Assembly: GCA_051025295.1 (NCBI GenBank)
Contig: JBMGJV010000013.1
Origin: KBS-83 sp051025295
Lineage (GTDB): Bacteria; Acidobacteriota; Terriglobia; Terriglobales; Acidobacteriaceae
DNA length: 64,000 bases
Strand: one strand, 5' to 3'
A model generated the notes under the pieces. The model saw nothing but the letters and a program-made list of their open reading frames with translations, ran no database searches and had not been told where the DNA came from. The translations under genes were made by a program, and so were the position numbers. Below are positions 32,983 through 43,274 of the stretch, piece after piece. Positions within the stretch are counted from its first letter, which is position 1; the number at the start of each line of letters is the position of its first letter.

Positions 32983-34385
32983 TTCTCGCTCCCACCACCC
33001 GGCTTCGAATAAGGCAGCAGCTCACGAACTTCAAAGATCGAGATCATGGGCAGGAACCGCACAAACAGCATGAAGCAGGTGACAAACAGCCCGACCGATC
33101 CGATCAGCAAGGCGTTGTCCCAGAAGGTCGCGACGAAATTCGCCCACGATGAGGGCAGGTAATCCCGGTGCAGTGACGTGACCACGATCATGTACCGCTC
33201 GAGCCACATGCCGTAGAGCACGACCGCGGCAACGGCGAACAGCCGCTTCGGGTTCAGCCGGACGCTGCGGAACCAGAGAGCCTGAGGGATGAGGACATTG
33301 CAGAGCAGGGTGCCCCAGTACGTCCAGGCGTGCGGACCGATGAGGCGGTTGTGCACCATCGCCATCTCGTACGGGTCGCCACCATACCAGGCAGTGAACG
33401 GCTCGATGACATAGGTGTAGGCGAGGATCAACCCCGTCGTCAGCATCATCTTGGCACAGTTATTGAGGTGGCGCTCAGTGATCAGGTTCTTGAGTCCGTA
33501 GACACTGCGCAGCGGGATGGCCAAAATCAGTACCATCGCGAATCCGGAGTAGATGGCGCCTGCCACAAAATATGGCGGGAAGATGGTCGAGTGCCACCCG
33601 GGCAGGATAGCGATCGTAAAATCGAAGCTGACCACCGTGTGTACCGAGAGTACGAGTGGTGTTGCCAGACCGGCAAGCAGCAGAGATGCCTTCTCGTGCC
33701 AACGCCAGTGACGTGATGCACCACGCCAGCCGAGCGAAAGAACGCCGTAGAACGCATAGCCAGTGCGACTCTTGGCGCGGTCGCGCAAGCTGGCGAGATC
33801 CGGAACCATGCCGAGATACCAGAACACCAGCGAAACGATGGCGTAGGTTGACACCGCAAAGACGTCCCACACCAGCGGGCTGCGAAACTGTGGCTGGATG
33901 TTCATCGTGTTCGGGTACGGCAGAAGCCAGTACAGCAGCCAGGGTCGGCCGAGGTGAAACACGGGAAACAGCCCGGCGCAGAGCACGGCGAAGATGGTCA
34001 TTGCTTCTGCGAAGCGGTTGATGGAGTTGCGCCACCCCTGGTTGAGCAGCAGCAGGATCGCAGAGATGAGCGTGCCCGCGTGGCCGATGCCGATCCACCA
34101 GACAAAATCAGCGATGGCGTATCCCCAGGCGACCGGCACCTGGATACCGAAGATACCCACCCCGCGGTAAAACAGCCATGTGACCGACACAAAGAACAAT
34201 ATGGTGCCGATGACGCCGGTACCGAAGGTGACATACCAGAACACGGGCACCTTCCGAGTCAGCACGATCGATGTGATCTGGTCAGTGACCGAGCGGAAGG
34301 TCTGCCCCGCGGCAATGACGGGCAGCGTCGTTCCCGGCTCGGTGGGCCGTTGCGCTTCCTCTTGCAATGCCTGCGTGGTGGTCAC
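32979..34385 (-). CDS. actC: Alternative complex III subunit ActC (NrfD-like quinol-binding membrane protein), 468 aa
   Basis: Ten membrane helices are visible, with NrfD-family features such as 'WWIGIGHAGTLISAILLLLNQGWR', where the His-containing helix is near the putative menaquinol site. Others are 'FPVFHLGRPWLLYWLLPYPN' and 'TVVSFDFTIAILPGWHSTIFPPYFVAGAIYSG'. ActC receives electrons from menaquinol and faces the FeS-bearing ActB. It starts 3 bases after the actB stop and overlaps actD by 4 bases. Confidence 0.94.
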   Translation of the reverse strand: MTTTQALQEEAQRPTEPGTTLPVIAAGQTFRSVTDQITSIVLTRKVPVFWYVTFGTGVIGTILFFVSVTWLFYRGVGIFGIQVPVAWGYAIADFVWWIGIGHAGTLISAILLLLNQGWRNSINRFAEAMTIFAVLCAGLFPVFHLGRPWLLYWLLPYPNTMNIQPQFRSPLVWDVFAVSTYAIVSLVFWYLGMVPDLASLRDRAKSRTGYAFYGVLSLGWRGASRHWRWHEKASLLLAGLATPLVLSVHTVVSFDFTIAILPGWHSTIFPPYFVAGAIYSGFAMVLILAIPLRSVYGLKNLITERHLNNCAKMMLTTGLILAYTYVIEPFTAWYGGDPYEMAMVHNRLIGPHAWTYWGTLLCNVLIPQALWFRSVRLNPKRLFAVAAVVLYGMWLERYMIVVTSLHRDYLPSSWANFVATFWDNALLIGSVGLFVTCFMLFVRFLPMISIFEVRELLPYSKPGGGSEK

Positions 34386-34388
34386 GGC

Positions 34389-37340
34389 TCAGCCCTTCCT
34401 GATCTCGGGATTGGGATTGTCGAGTTCTGCCGTATAGGTGGTACGCGGACGCGTGTTGAGTTCGGCCAGCAGCGCGTAATCGAGCTTCTCTGCTTTCCGC
34501 GCAAGCACCTCGCTTCCCGTCTGGTTCAGATCGCCGAAGACGATCGCCCGTGTCGGGCACGCTTGCTGGCACGCAGTCTGCACTTCACCATCGTGGATCG
34601 ATCGGTCGTCGACTTGCGCGCGTATCTCCGCCTCACGAATGCGTTGCACGCAGTAGGTGCACTTCTCCATAACTCCGCGGCTACGCACCGTCACGTCTGG
34701 ATTGCGCTGCAGCTTGATCGATTCGGTCGTCCAGTCCTGGAACAGCACGAAATTGAATCGCCTGACTTTGTAAGGACAGTTATTGGAGCAATAGCGCGTT
34801 CCTACGCAGCGGTTGTAGACCATGTCGTTCAGGCCATCCACGCTGTGCTGTGTTGCCTGCACAGGACAGACAAGTTCGCACGGCGCGTCCTCGCATTGCA
34901 TGCAGGGTACCGGCTGGTAGTACGCCTTCGGATTTGCCGGGTCACCCTCGTAGTAGGTATCCACGCGCAGCCAGTGCATGGCGCGCCGCTTCAGCACCTG
35001 GTCCTTGCCGACAACGGGAATGTTGTTCTCTGCCTGGCATGCCACCACGCACGCGTTGCAATTTACACACCGTGTCAGGTCGATGGACATGCCCCAGGCC
35101 CGACCTTCGTACTTCCACTTGGGATAGAGACTGAGCGCTTCCGACGGTGTCTTCGATTTCTTCTTCGCGAACTCGGGCTCGTGCCGGTAGTGCTCCACGC
35201 TGCTGTGCAGCACAATGTCTCGACCCTCCATAGTCTGCTGCAACTGCGTGGTCGCGAGTGGAAAGTCAACGTCCAGCTTTCGTAGCGTGACACCAGAACC
35301 GGACCACATCTGGTCCGAGTAGCGTAGGGGATACACATCGAAACCGGCGCCGTTTCCCGCACGACCCACGCTCCATCGTCCCCAGCCGAGGTGCACGGTC
35401 GCCGACTCATCCGGATGCCCGGGCAGCACCCAGATATCGCCCTCGACACTCTGGTCGCGATAGCGAAGCGCAACGCGATTCTGGCTGATCAGCCCCAGCC
35501 GTTTTGCAGTCGCCGGGCTGAGGTAGACAGCGTTATCCCACGTCAGCTTGGTCATCGGCTGCGGCAACTCTTGCAGCCAAGCATTGTTCGCATAGCGCCC
35601 GTCATAGAGATACGGATCCGCACGAAAGACGAGTTCCAGACCATTCACCACAGCCGGCGATGCAGTTGGCAGAGTGCTGATCTTCCATGCGGGTGTGATC
35701 GGCGGGAACGCCGTCTGCGGCACCATGCCATCGTGCAGCGCCTGGCGCCACCAGGACTCGAAGTCACTCGCGTTCGCCTGAGTCTTCCAGTAAGCGCGGA
35801 CGATATCGTGACCAGAACGAGCAATAGGCGAGGTGAGCACGAGATCCAACACCTCGAGCTGCGACCGGCTCTCGTAGAGTGGCTCGATCATCGGCTGCAG
35901 CAGAGTCACCGTGCCATCGAACGCGCGCGCGTCCCCCCAGGTCTCCAGGAAGTGAGACTCGGGGGGACTCCACGTGCACTCCGCTGATGTTTCATCGTGG
36001 TGTTGAGTGACGTGAATCGACATCGCGACCTTGTGCAGGCGATCGCCAAACTTGAGATCGACAGGCGCGTCATACGCCGGATTGCCGCCAAGTATCAACA
36101 GGACGCTCACGGCACCGCGCTCCATGTCAGCGACGAGCGTGCGGATGGAAGCAATCTGATCGACCGGCTCAACCTCAATGGGGGCCGTGTACAGAACAGT
36201 TCTTCCGGCGTTGTCGAGCTTGCGGTTAATTGCGTGCGCCAGTGTGTGGACGGCCGCCGACTGATGCGAGCCGGCGATCACGATGGACGATCCGCTATGC
36301 GCGGCGAGATCGTGCGCCACCGCGGCGCACCAGGCCTGATGCGGTGTGGCGGAGTCAGCGCTGACTCCCTCGACTCCGAGCACGGCAGCGATCTGGCGCG
36401 CAACCTGCTCCACCTCCGCATACCGCACCGGCACACGATGATCCGCCTTGCCGCCGGTCGGGGTCATGGTGCTCTCGGCGACGTAGAGCCGATTCATATC
36501 CAGCCGGTCGCCCTGCACGCGTCGTTCGGCAAAGTCGTGCGCATAGCGGGTGGAGCGGTCGCCACACGCAAGGAAATCCGAGTCGAGCGACAGCACCACA
36601 TCGGCCTTGCGGAAATTGTGAAGAGTATTCATCGGCTGGCCGAAGGCCGCTAGCGCGCTCTGGTAGGCGGAGTGCTCGCCAGCGGGCTCATACTGATGCC
36701 ATTGCGCAGCGGGGAGTGCGTGCAGGACTGCGCGGATTTGCGCAGCCAGCACTGGTGAGGTGACCGCTCCGGTGAGGATGCGGAACCCTGCGCCATGTGC
36801 AGGCTGCAGCTGGCGTAGAGCTTGTGCAAACGCGAAGGCGAAGTTATCCCAGCTCTCCTCGTTCGCCTGGTGACGGATATTCTTCGCGCGATCCGGATCG
36901 TACAAATCCAGCACCGACGCCTGCGCGTGGACGGAGGTCGCGCCCAGGCTTGCCGGGTGATCTGGATTGCCTTCGATCTTTGTGGGCCGGCCAAGATGCG
37001 TCTCGACCAGCACGCCCTGTGCGGAGCCCGGCCCCGGAACGGCAGTCGCGTAGTACTTGGCAACGCCGGGTGTGATGTGCTCCGGTGCATCGACATACGG
37101 CAGAATCTTTTCAACGGGCTGACGCGTGCAGCCCATCAGCCCCGCGAGGCCAAACGATGCGGCACTCAGTTGCAGAAAACGGCGGCGATCAACCGTGCCG
37201 AGCAGCTCGCCATCGTCGTGCGGCTCAGGAAGAGGGTCGGCACCCGCGACCTGGGCCTGCCATTCCTCGAGGCTGCGCCACTGCGCCGCGTGCGATTGAC
37301 GGGGCTGCAGCGGATTCGGTCCGTCGCTTAGCGATGACAT
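34389..37340 (-). CDS. actB: Alternative complex III subunit ActB (molybdopterin-enzyme-like domain fused to FeS domain), 983 aa
   Basis: A Tat-like signal, 'DRRRFLQLSAASFGLAGLMGC', lies at about residues 51-71, including a lipobox-like Cys. The following ~650 residues form the B1 domain, similar to molybdopterin oxidoreductases but without a cofactor in ACIII. The C-terminal B2 domain (about 750-980) is of the four-cluster ferredoxin type. Cys motifs are visible in 'CVNCNACVVACQ', 'CMQCEDAPCELVCP', 'CVGTRYCSNNCPYK', 'CTYCVQRI' and 'CQQACPTRAI'. The 5' end overlaps actA by 13 bases. Confidence 0.94.
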   Translation of the reverse strand: MSSLSDGPNPLQPRQSHAAQWRSLEEWQAQVAGADPLPEPHDDGELLGTVDRRRFLQLSAASFGLAGLMGCTRQPVEKILPYVDAPEHITPGVAKYYATAVPGPGSAQGVLVETHLGRPTKIEGNPDHPASLGATSVHAQASVLDLYDPDRAKNIRHQANEESWDNFAFAFAQALRQLQPAHGAGFRILTGAVTSPVLAAQIRAVLHALPAAQWHQYEPAGEHSAYQSALAAFGQPMNTLHNFRKADVVLSLDSDFLACGDRSTRYAHDFAERRVQGDRLDMNRLYVAESTMTPTGGKADHRVPVRYAEVEQVARQIAAVLGVEGVSADSATPHQAWCAAVAHDLAAHSGSSIVIAGSHQSAAVHTLAHAINRKLDNAGRTVLYTAPIEVEPVDQIASIRTLVADMERGAVSVLLILGGNPAYDAPVDLKFGDRLHKVAMSIHVTQHHDETSAECTWSPPESHFLETWGDARAFDGTVTLLQPMIEPLYESRSQLEVLDLVLTSPIARSGHDIVRAYWKTQANASDFESWWRQALHDGMVPQTAFPPITPAWKISTLPTASPAVVNGLELVFRADPYLYDGRYANNAWLQELPQPMTKLTWDNAVYLSPATAKRLGLISQNRVALRYRDQSVEGDIWVLPGHPDESATVHLGWGRWSVGRAGNGAGFDVYPLRYSDQMWSGSGVTLRKLDVDFPLATTQLQQTMEGRDIVLHSSVEHYRHEPEFAKKKSKTPSEALSLYPKWKYEGRAWGMSIDLTRCVNCNACVVACQAENNIPVVGKDQVLKRRAMHWLRVDTYYEGDPANPKAYYQPVPCMQCEDAPCELVCPVQATQHSVDGLNDMVYNRCVGTRYCSNNCPYKVRRFNFVLFQDWTTESIKLQRNPDVTVRSRGVMEKCTYCVQRIREAEIRAQVDDRSIHDGEVQTACQQACPTRAIVFGDLNQTGSEVLARKAEKLDYALLAELNTRPRTTYTAELDNPNPEIRKG

Positions 37341-37978
37341 GTAGAGCAGCTCGTCAGTCGTTGGATGTGGTACTCGCGCACGAGCTTTGCGCCCAGGCGC
37401 TTCTGGTCGGCCGGCTCGGTATACGTCATATCGAAGACAGCCTCTCGCGGCCGCACATATTTCTCAGGATGACGGTGACAATTGAGACACCAGCCCATGG
37501 TGAGTGGTGCAGATTGCCAGGTAAGTGGCATCTGGTCAACGCGGCCATGGCAGGTCTCGCACCCGACACCCTTGTGCACATGAATCGCATGGTTGAAGTA
37601 GACATAGCCGGGCAGATCGTCGACTCTAATCCATTCGAGAGAGCGGCCCGTGCGATAGCTCTGCCGTACCGGCTCGAGCACAGGCGCAACGGCCCACATC
37701 TGCGAGTGGCAGTTCATGCAGACCTTGGTGGGCGGAACGTTTGCGAAGGAGGAGCGCTCGACGGAGGTGTGGCAATAGCGGCAGTCGATGCCCAGCCCAC
37801 CCACGTGATGCTTATGGCTAAACGGGACCGGCTGCTGGCGCGGCACGTCCTGCATAGTCTCGTACGGCGAGCGCACTATCATCCAACCCACCCACATCGT
37901 GACGCCGAGTCCTGCAACGACGAGCAGCAGCGATAACCGGATAATGGAGTTCGCTGCTCTAGGAAAAAACTGCGGCAT
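37328..37978 (-). CDS. actA: Alternative complex III subunit ActA, pentaheme cytochrome c, 216 aa
   Basis: An N-terminal helix (about 14-36) anchors the protein. Five CxxCH motifs are visible: CRYCH, CMNCH, CETCH, CLNCH and CSTCH. They match the five hemes of ActA in alternative complex III, with extra His residues ('FSHKHH', 'FNHAIHVH') as distal ligands. It is the first gene of the respiratory operon. The ATG at 37978 has CTGGAG about 7 bases upstream and is preferred to an in-frame ATG at 38008. Confidence 0.94.
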   Translation of the reverse strand: MPQFFPRAANSIIRLSLLLVVAGLGVTMWVGWMIVRSPYETMQDVPRQQPVPFSHKHHVGGLGIDCRYCHTSVERSSFANVPPTKVCMNCHSQMWAVAPVLEPVRQSYRTGRSLEWIRVDDLPGYVYFNHAIHVHKGVGCETCHGRVDQMPLTWQSAPLTMGWCLNCHRHPEKYVRPREAVFDMTYTEPADQKRLGAKLVREYHIQRLTSCSTCHR

Positions 37979-38236
37979 GGGCTCCAGGTCCCGGCAGATC
38001 TCAGGCACTGCTCCGGAGGAACAGCTTTGTTCTCTGCGTGACTGCGGCTTCCGAAGGAACGTGCGTGGCGCACGCGCAAGGGCAATGCCGCCACACGATT
38101 ATCTGAGTGGCGTCTCCAGGAAACTTTGAATTTCGTTGATGCCCCACTTAGTAGATGCTTGTGAAAGTTTCGTGAGATGGCTTCCGGATCATCAAATGTA
38201 ACTTTGCGCGATGAGTACAGAAGAATCACATGGTGC
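37979..38236. promoter_or_regulatory. Promoter/leader region of the act-cta operon
   Basis: This is 258 bases between fdhC and actA, with both genes on the minus strand. It holds an 8-bp inverted repeat GAAACTTT (38120-38127) / AAAGTTTC (38164-38171) separated by 36 bases. Nearer to actA there is a 6-bp hairpin CGTGCG-TGG-CGCACG (38060-38074). No obvious fdhC terminator and no convincing -35/-10 pair were found, so read-through from the fdh operon cannot be excluded. Confidence 0.4.
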
Positions 38237-39268
38237 TCACTCTTTCAGCTTCAGCGCGGTCTGCCAATCCTCGGCCGAACGCTTCCCGGCATGGACCCAG
38301 CCGTAACGCATACAAAGCGAGCCCACGATGCCGCACCATGCAGCAAGGCGACGCAGTCTTCGTCGCCTCGGTCGCACGGCGGCGAGCAGACGCAAGCTGA
38401 GAGCGATGGGTCCGGAGAGCACACCGGCCGTCTGAATCAGCACACCGCTCGAGTTTCGTTTCGCGGGGAGCACGTCGCGGTCGTGCGTACGCAGGAGATC
38501 GATTCCCTCCCACGACTCAAAGGCGACACTCAACAGTCCCAGCGCATTCAGAGCAGAACTCGTGCTGCTGCCGGTCAACTCGAGCACCCCGACGGCGGAC
38601 TGTAGGCCGGACATGCCGAACTCACGCGGCAGAGAGTGCATCCTGTTGTTCCATACCGGAATGACCGTCGTGGCAAGCAGCACGCCGGTGTAGTTGTGGA
38701 AAGGCATGCCGAACAGCACGCTCCCAATGCGACCGGTACCGCGCATGAGACTCAACACCCAATGCGGCCCGGTCCATCGCTCGAGGATGTCCGCAGTTGC
38801 GGACGCACCAGCAAAGATCGAGAACGCAGAGAGCACCCAGGAGCCGACCGACATCGTGCTCTGCGGCTTGAACACGCGAAGCATGTGGAGGAACCGCGCA
38901 GGGCGGCCAAGATCCATCACCAGCAGCGCGGAAGAGAGGGCAGCGCCGCCGACGGCGAGCAATCGAGCTCGCTTCGCCAGCTCTCGATCGCCGCCGAGCA
39001 GATCAGCCAGCGAGCCGATAACGCCGAGCGCACCCGAAGCACCGCCAAGAAAAAAATAGAATGGGATTAGTTGCGTCCACTGCGGCTCCTTTAAGAGCGG
39101 CTGCTGGTAGTAGCCGGTTTCGGGGGATGCAATGGGCAGCGGCGATCCTGCGGGACGAATGCCCGGAAGCGCCACGCGCCCTTTCTCCTCTGCTTGCTTC
39201 CGTATGGCGTCCAGCCTGCGCTCGCGTCCATCCGCCTCGATAGTCGGCCCTGCCGCTGCTCCGCTCAT
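38237..39268 (-). CDS. Formate dehydrogenase membrane subunit, NrfD/PsrC type, 343 aa
   Basis: A soluble N-terminus of about 60 residues is followed by eight or so membrane helices of the polysulfide-reductase NrfD family. Examples are 'IPFYFFLGGASGALGVIGSLADLLGG', 'SSALLVMDLGRPARFLHMLRVFKPQSTMSVGSW' and 'FHNYTGVLLATTVIPVW'. It replaces the diheme cytochrome b subunit of FdnGHI-type enzymes and should pass electrons to menaquinone without heme. The chosen ATG at 39268 has GGGGAGA upstream and overlaps the fdhB stop by ATGA. An in-frame start at 39358 would overlap fdhB heavily. Confidence 0.88.
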   Translation of the reverse strand: MSGAAAGPTIEADGRERRLDAIRKQAEEKGRVALPGIRPAGSPLPIASPETGYYQQPLLKEPQWTQLIPFYFFLGGASGALGVIGSLADLLGGDRELAKRARLLAVGGAALSSALLVMDLGRPARFLHMLRVFKPQSTMSVGSWVLSAFSIFAGASATADILERWTGPHWVLSLMRGTGRIGSVLFGMPFHNYTGVLLATTVIPVWNNRMHSLPREFGMSGLQSAVGVLELTGSSTSSALNALGLLSVAFESWEGIDLLRTHDRDVLPAKRNSSGVLIQTAGVLSGPIALSLRLLAAVRPRRRRLRRLAAWCGIVGSLCMRYGWVHAGKRSAEDWQTALKLKE

Positions 39269-40098
39269 GCCCGTCTCCCCTCGGAGTTGCGCCACACCAG
39301 GAACGATGCCGCGACGCCCGCGACCATCGCTGCTGCCTCCCATGCGGCGGACTTCCATGCAGCGCGCAGATAGACGGTCGGCACCTCGGGCTGCGGTGGC
39401 AGGTTGTAAGTCTCGGGCTCGCCACGGATCAGGAACAGCGCATGAATGCCGCGCACGCTGGTGTTCGTTGGGTCATAGAGCTGCGCGTCATCCATCCCAC
39501 GGTCGTGCAGGATTTCCAACCGGCGGCCTGCCTCGGCGCGGATGTTATCCAGCGTGCCGAACTTGATCGACTCCGTGGGACACGCCTTGGCGCATGCGGG
39601 GACAAGACCAGCTTTTTGGCGATCCGTGCAGAAGGTGCATTTAAACGCGCGCCCGTCGTCCTCATTCTTCTGCACGACACCGAACGGGCAGGAGACCACA
39701 CAGTACGCACAGCCGTTACAGATATCTGGCTGGAGAAAGACGCCGCCGAATTCGGTACGCACCAGAGCGCCCGTCGGGCATGCCTCCAGACATCCTGCCA
39801 CCTCGCAGTGCTTGCAGACGTCGGACGAGAACTCCCAGGAGACATGTTTCGCCGCATTGCCACCAACGCCGGGCTCGGGTGTACCCTCGACGAATTTCAC
39901 ATGGCGCCAGCTCGAGTGGCCCAAGGCCATCGTGTTGTCATAGGAGAGCCCAGAGAACTCCATGACGTCGGCATCGATCCCATTCCACTCCTTGCAGGCC
40001 ACCTCGCACGCCTTGCAGCCGATGCAAAGCGTGGAGTCAGTCAGGAAGGCAGTCGTCTCGCCCGGCGCAATGCCCGTGTGCTCCAGATGCGCGCTCAT
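39265..40098 (-). CDS. fdhB: Formate dehydrogenase iron-sulfur subunit, 277 aa
   Basis: This is a four-[4Fe-4S] ferredoxin-type electron relay. Visible motifs are 'CIGCKACEVACKEWNG', 'CKHCEVAGCLEACPTGAL', 'CNGCAYCVVSCPFGVV' and 'CTFCTDRQKAG...CAKACPTESI'. A C-terminal hydrophobic segment ('AAWEAAAMVAGVAASFLVW', about 250-270) anchors it, as in FdnH. It has no signal peptide. The start overlaps the fdhA stop by 4 bases and the stop overlaps fdhC by 4 bases, so the three subunits are translationally coupled. Confidence 0.93.
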   Translation of the reverse strand: MSAHLEHTGIAPGETTAFLTDSTLCIGCKACEVACKEWNGIDADVMEFSGLSYDNTMALGHSSWRHVKFVEGTPEPGVGGNAAKHVSWEFSSDVCKHCEVAGCLEACPTGALVRTEFGGVFLQPDICNGCAYCVVSCPFGVVQKNEDDGRAFKCTFCTDRQKAGLVPACAKACPTESIKFGTLDNIRAEAGRRLEILHDRGMDDAQLYDPTNTSVRGIHALFLIRGEPETYNLPPQPEVPTVYLRAAWKSAAWEAAAMVAGVAASFLVWRNSEGRRA

Positions 40099-43000
40099 GC
40101 CCGCTCCTTCTTCAACCGCTCGAATTCTTCGAGCGCGGCTTTCCCTGCCTTACGCCGCCCCTTCACCACGTTGCACACCAGGCTTTTCGTCTCCATGATG
40201 CGCACGTTTGGCTCCTCCGAGATGACCAGCAAATCGTTCACCACATCGCCCTTCGCCATGCCCTTCCAGCCCCAGTGATACGGCAGCCCGACCTGGTGGA
40301 CTGTTCTGCCGTCGATCTGCAGCGGCAGCATGCGCGCTGTGACCAGCGCCCGTGCGGAGACCAGACCGCGCGGCGTGTACAACGTGACCCAGTCACGATG
40401 CTCGACGTTAAGTATCTGAGCCAGTTCAGGCGAGATCTCCGTGAAGAGCTCTGGCTGCAGTTCAGCCAGATGGCTGAGCCCGCGCGACATGCCGCCGGCC
40501 GTGTGGTGCTCGGTGAGCCGATAGGTCGTCAACACGTACGGATACCGCGGATCGTCTGGCGACTTGGCGTACGGATTGCTCGGACGCTCCTTCTTGTCTG
40601 CCGGCGGATTGTCCTGGTGCGCGGGATAGAGCTGGTTGCGTACCGGCGACTCGAGCGGTTCGAAGTGCGCAGGCAGCGGACCATCCTTCAGGCCGCTGCT
40701 GACGAAGAGCCAGCCCCTTCCATCCGGATGCATGCCAAACGGCTTGTCCCCGTCGAGCGCCTCAAGGCCGCCCTTCTCCGGCTCGGCCTTGTGATCGGGA
40801 GGCATCGTCTTTTTGAAATCGCTGTTGTCCAGGCCGGTCCAGCTGCCCTTTTCCGCGTCCCACCACAGCAGCTTCTTGCGTTCGCTCCAGGGCGTGCCAT
40901 CCGGCTTCGCCGAGGCACGGTTATAGAGGATGCGCACGTCCTTGGGCCACGAGAACCCCCAGCCGTGTCCCAGTTCGTCCTTCGACTCGCGCATGTTCGC
41001 CATGTTTTTGCCGGACTGGGGCATCATGCCGCTGTAGATCCAGCAGCCGCACGCGGTCGAGCCATCCGGCTTCAGCTCCTCGTAGTCCTTCAACAGCTGC
41101 TTGCTTTGCCACTTGTAGCCGTTGATCTCTGCGACCACTGCCTCTGCATTTGGCTCGGCAATCCGGCCATGCGTCGGCAGATCCCAGGTGAGTGCATTCA
41201 TCGCTGCATTCCGCGGCGTCTGCTCACGAGCAGCTTTCTGCTTCAGCAACTGACCGAGATGGTAGGTGAACCAGGTCTCGCTGCGGGCATCACCGGGCGG
41301 CTCGATCGCCTGGTTGTGCCACTGCAGCAGCCGCTGCGTGTTGGTGAAGCTGCCGCTCTTCTCTGCCTGACCAGCAGCCGGCATCAGGAACACTTCCGTG
41401 CCGATCTTTGTCGGGTCGAGTTCGCCTCGCTCGACTTCCGGAGAATCCTTCCAGAACGACGCGGTCTCCGTCTCGACCATGTCGCGCACGACCATCCACT
41501 TCAGGTTTTTGAGCGCGGAGCGCTGCAGCCTTCCGTTCGGCGCGCCTACGGCCGGATTCTGGCCCATCACGAACAGGCCGTCCAGCTTGCCGTCCTCCAT
41601 GTCGAGCCAGTAGCCAAGCTCCGAGTGATCGCCGGTCACGCGGGGCAGGAAGTGGAAGCCCCAATCGTTGTCGGCCGTGGCCGCATCGCCATACCAGGCC
41701 CGCAGCAAGCTGACAAAGTAGGACTCGAAGTTCGACCAGACACCCGCGACGGTCTTGTGCTTGTTGACGAACTTCTCGAGTGTCGTTGAGTCATCCTCGA
41801 AGAAGGGCATCGGCATGTAGCCGGGAAGGATGTCGTAGAGAGTCGGGATATCGGTCGAGCCCTGTATCGAGGCGTGCCCACGCAGCGCGAGAATGCCGCC
41901 ACCAGGCCGGCCCATGTTTCCGAGCAGCAGTTGCAGGATCGCTGCTGAGCGAATGATCTGCACACCAGTCGAATGCTGCGTCCAGCCCACCGCGTAGCAG
42001 ATGCACGCCGTCTTATCCGGACCCGAGGCTGCTGCCAGCGTCTCCGCCAACTCAAGGAAGACGTGCTTCGGCACACCGCAGGACTGCTCGATCAGCTCCG
42101 GCGTATACCGCGCGAAGTGCCGTCGCAGGACCTGGAAGACGCAGCGCGGGTTCTGCAGCGTCTCGTCCGTGATGTATTGATGGGTGTTCCCCGCCTCGCC
42201 GCCACGATCTTTGGCGTGGCCGCCGCCCGCTGGATTGTGGCCAGTGGTGTGCGGCTCCTTTGGTGTAGAGCCCTCATAGAGCCAGGTCTCCGGGCTGTAC
42301 ATCTTCTTCTCCGCGTCCCACCCGGAGAAGAGCCCGTCACCATCCTCGCTGTCGCGATAGTCCTCACGCAGGATGGTCGAAGCGTTTGTGTAGTGGAGGA
42401 CGTACTCCTTGAAGTAGCGCTCGTTCTCGAGCATGTAGCGGATCAATCCGCCCAGCAGCAGGATATCCGTGCCGGCACGCAGGGGCACCCACATATCCGC
42501 ACTTGCCGAGGTCCGCGTAAATCGCGGATCCACATGGATGACCTTGCAGCCGCGTTCCCGCGCTTCGACCACCCACTGAAAGCCAACCGGATGCTGCTCC
42601 GCCATCGAGGAGCCAATGATCATGATGGCGTCAGAGTCAGCGAGTGACTGCTGTGCCGTCGTCGCGCCGCCGCGTCCCACCGAGGTACCCAGACCGGGCA
42701 CCGTTGAGCTGTGTCATATTCGGGCTTGATTGCTGACGCAGACCATCCCGAGCCCACCTGTGAACAGCTTCTTCAGCAGGTAGTTCTCCTCGTTGTCGAG
42801 CGTCGCGCCGCCGAGATGAGCCAGGGCCTTCGTCTGCATGAGCGAGTGGCCCTCTTCAGTCTCCTGGAAGCTGCGCTCGCGCGTGTCCCAGACGCGGTCG
42901 GCAATCATCTGCATCGCCTTATCCAGTTCCAGATCTTCCCACTCGGTCGCGAAGGGGCGCCGGTAGCGCACCTTCGTCAGGCGGCCTGGATGAGTATGCA

Positions 43001-43274
43001 ATTGGTAGGTATTCGCGCCCTTGGGACAGAGGTGACCTCGAGAGATTGGCGACTTGGGGTCGCCCTCGATCGAGACCAGCTTTCCTTCTTTGTGATAGAC
43101 CAGCTGACCGCAGCCGACGGCGCAATAGGGACAGATCGAATGTGCAACCTCGCAGCCGTCTGTCTTCGGTTTCAGATCTCGAGTTCGGTCGCTCCAGGAT
43201 TCAGAACCGTTTCCATTCGCTCCAGTTCGCAGTTGGCGAACGAGCGGCCAGCGAGCAAGTAGCTCCCCAAGCAT
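40095..43274 (-). CDS. fdhA: Selenocysteine-containing formate dehydrogenase catalytic subunit, read through UGA at 42714-42716
   Basis: Two abutting frames in the same phase are separated by one TGA. They encode an FdnG-type enzyme oxidising formate to CO2. The N-terminus has the [4Fe-4S] motif 'CPYCAVGC...HLCPKG'. The TGA falls exactly at the catalytic position in 'VSNQARI-U-HSSTVPGLG', where E. coli enzymes read NQAR-U-HGPTV. The molybdopterin domains 'RGGATT', 'GSSMAEQHPVGFQWV' and 'HVDPRFT' follow. Reading the TGA as Sec is supported by the SECIS-like hairpin and the neighbouring selA, selB and tRNA-Sec. I chose the ATG at 43274, which has GGAG 6 bases upstream. ATG 43286 or 43313 are alternatives; all give about 1060-1072 residues. 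No twin-arginine signal is visible. Confidence 0.93.
42684..42702 (-). promoter_or_regulatory. Bacterial SECIS-like hairpin in fdhA mRNA
   Basis: Eleven bases after the UGA a 7-bp stem GGUGCCC/GGGUACC (one G-U pair) closes the loop GGUCU. The E. coli fdhF SECIS uses the same GGUCU in its apical loop, which SelB's C-terminal winged helix recognises. Position, size and loop sequence all fit. Confidence 0.85.

Noticed and set aside
40275..41789. 504-codon open frame opposite fdhA
   Set aside because: The minus strand encodes conserved FDH sequence. The plus frame has no recognisable motif.
42714..42716. In-frame TGA that appears to split fdhA into two pseudogene pieces
   Set aside because: It falls exactly at the catalytic Sec position, is followed by a SECIS-like hairpin, and selA, selB and tRNA-Sec are adjacent. 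It is read as Sec, not as a disabling stop.
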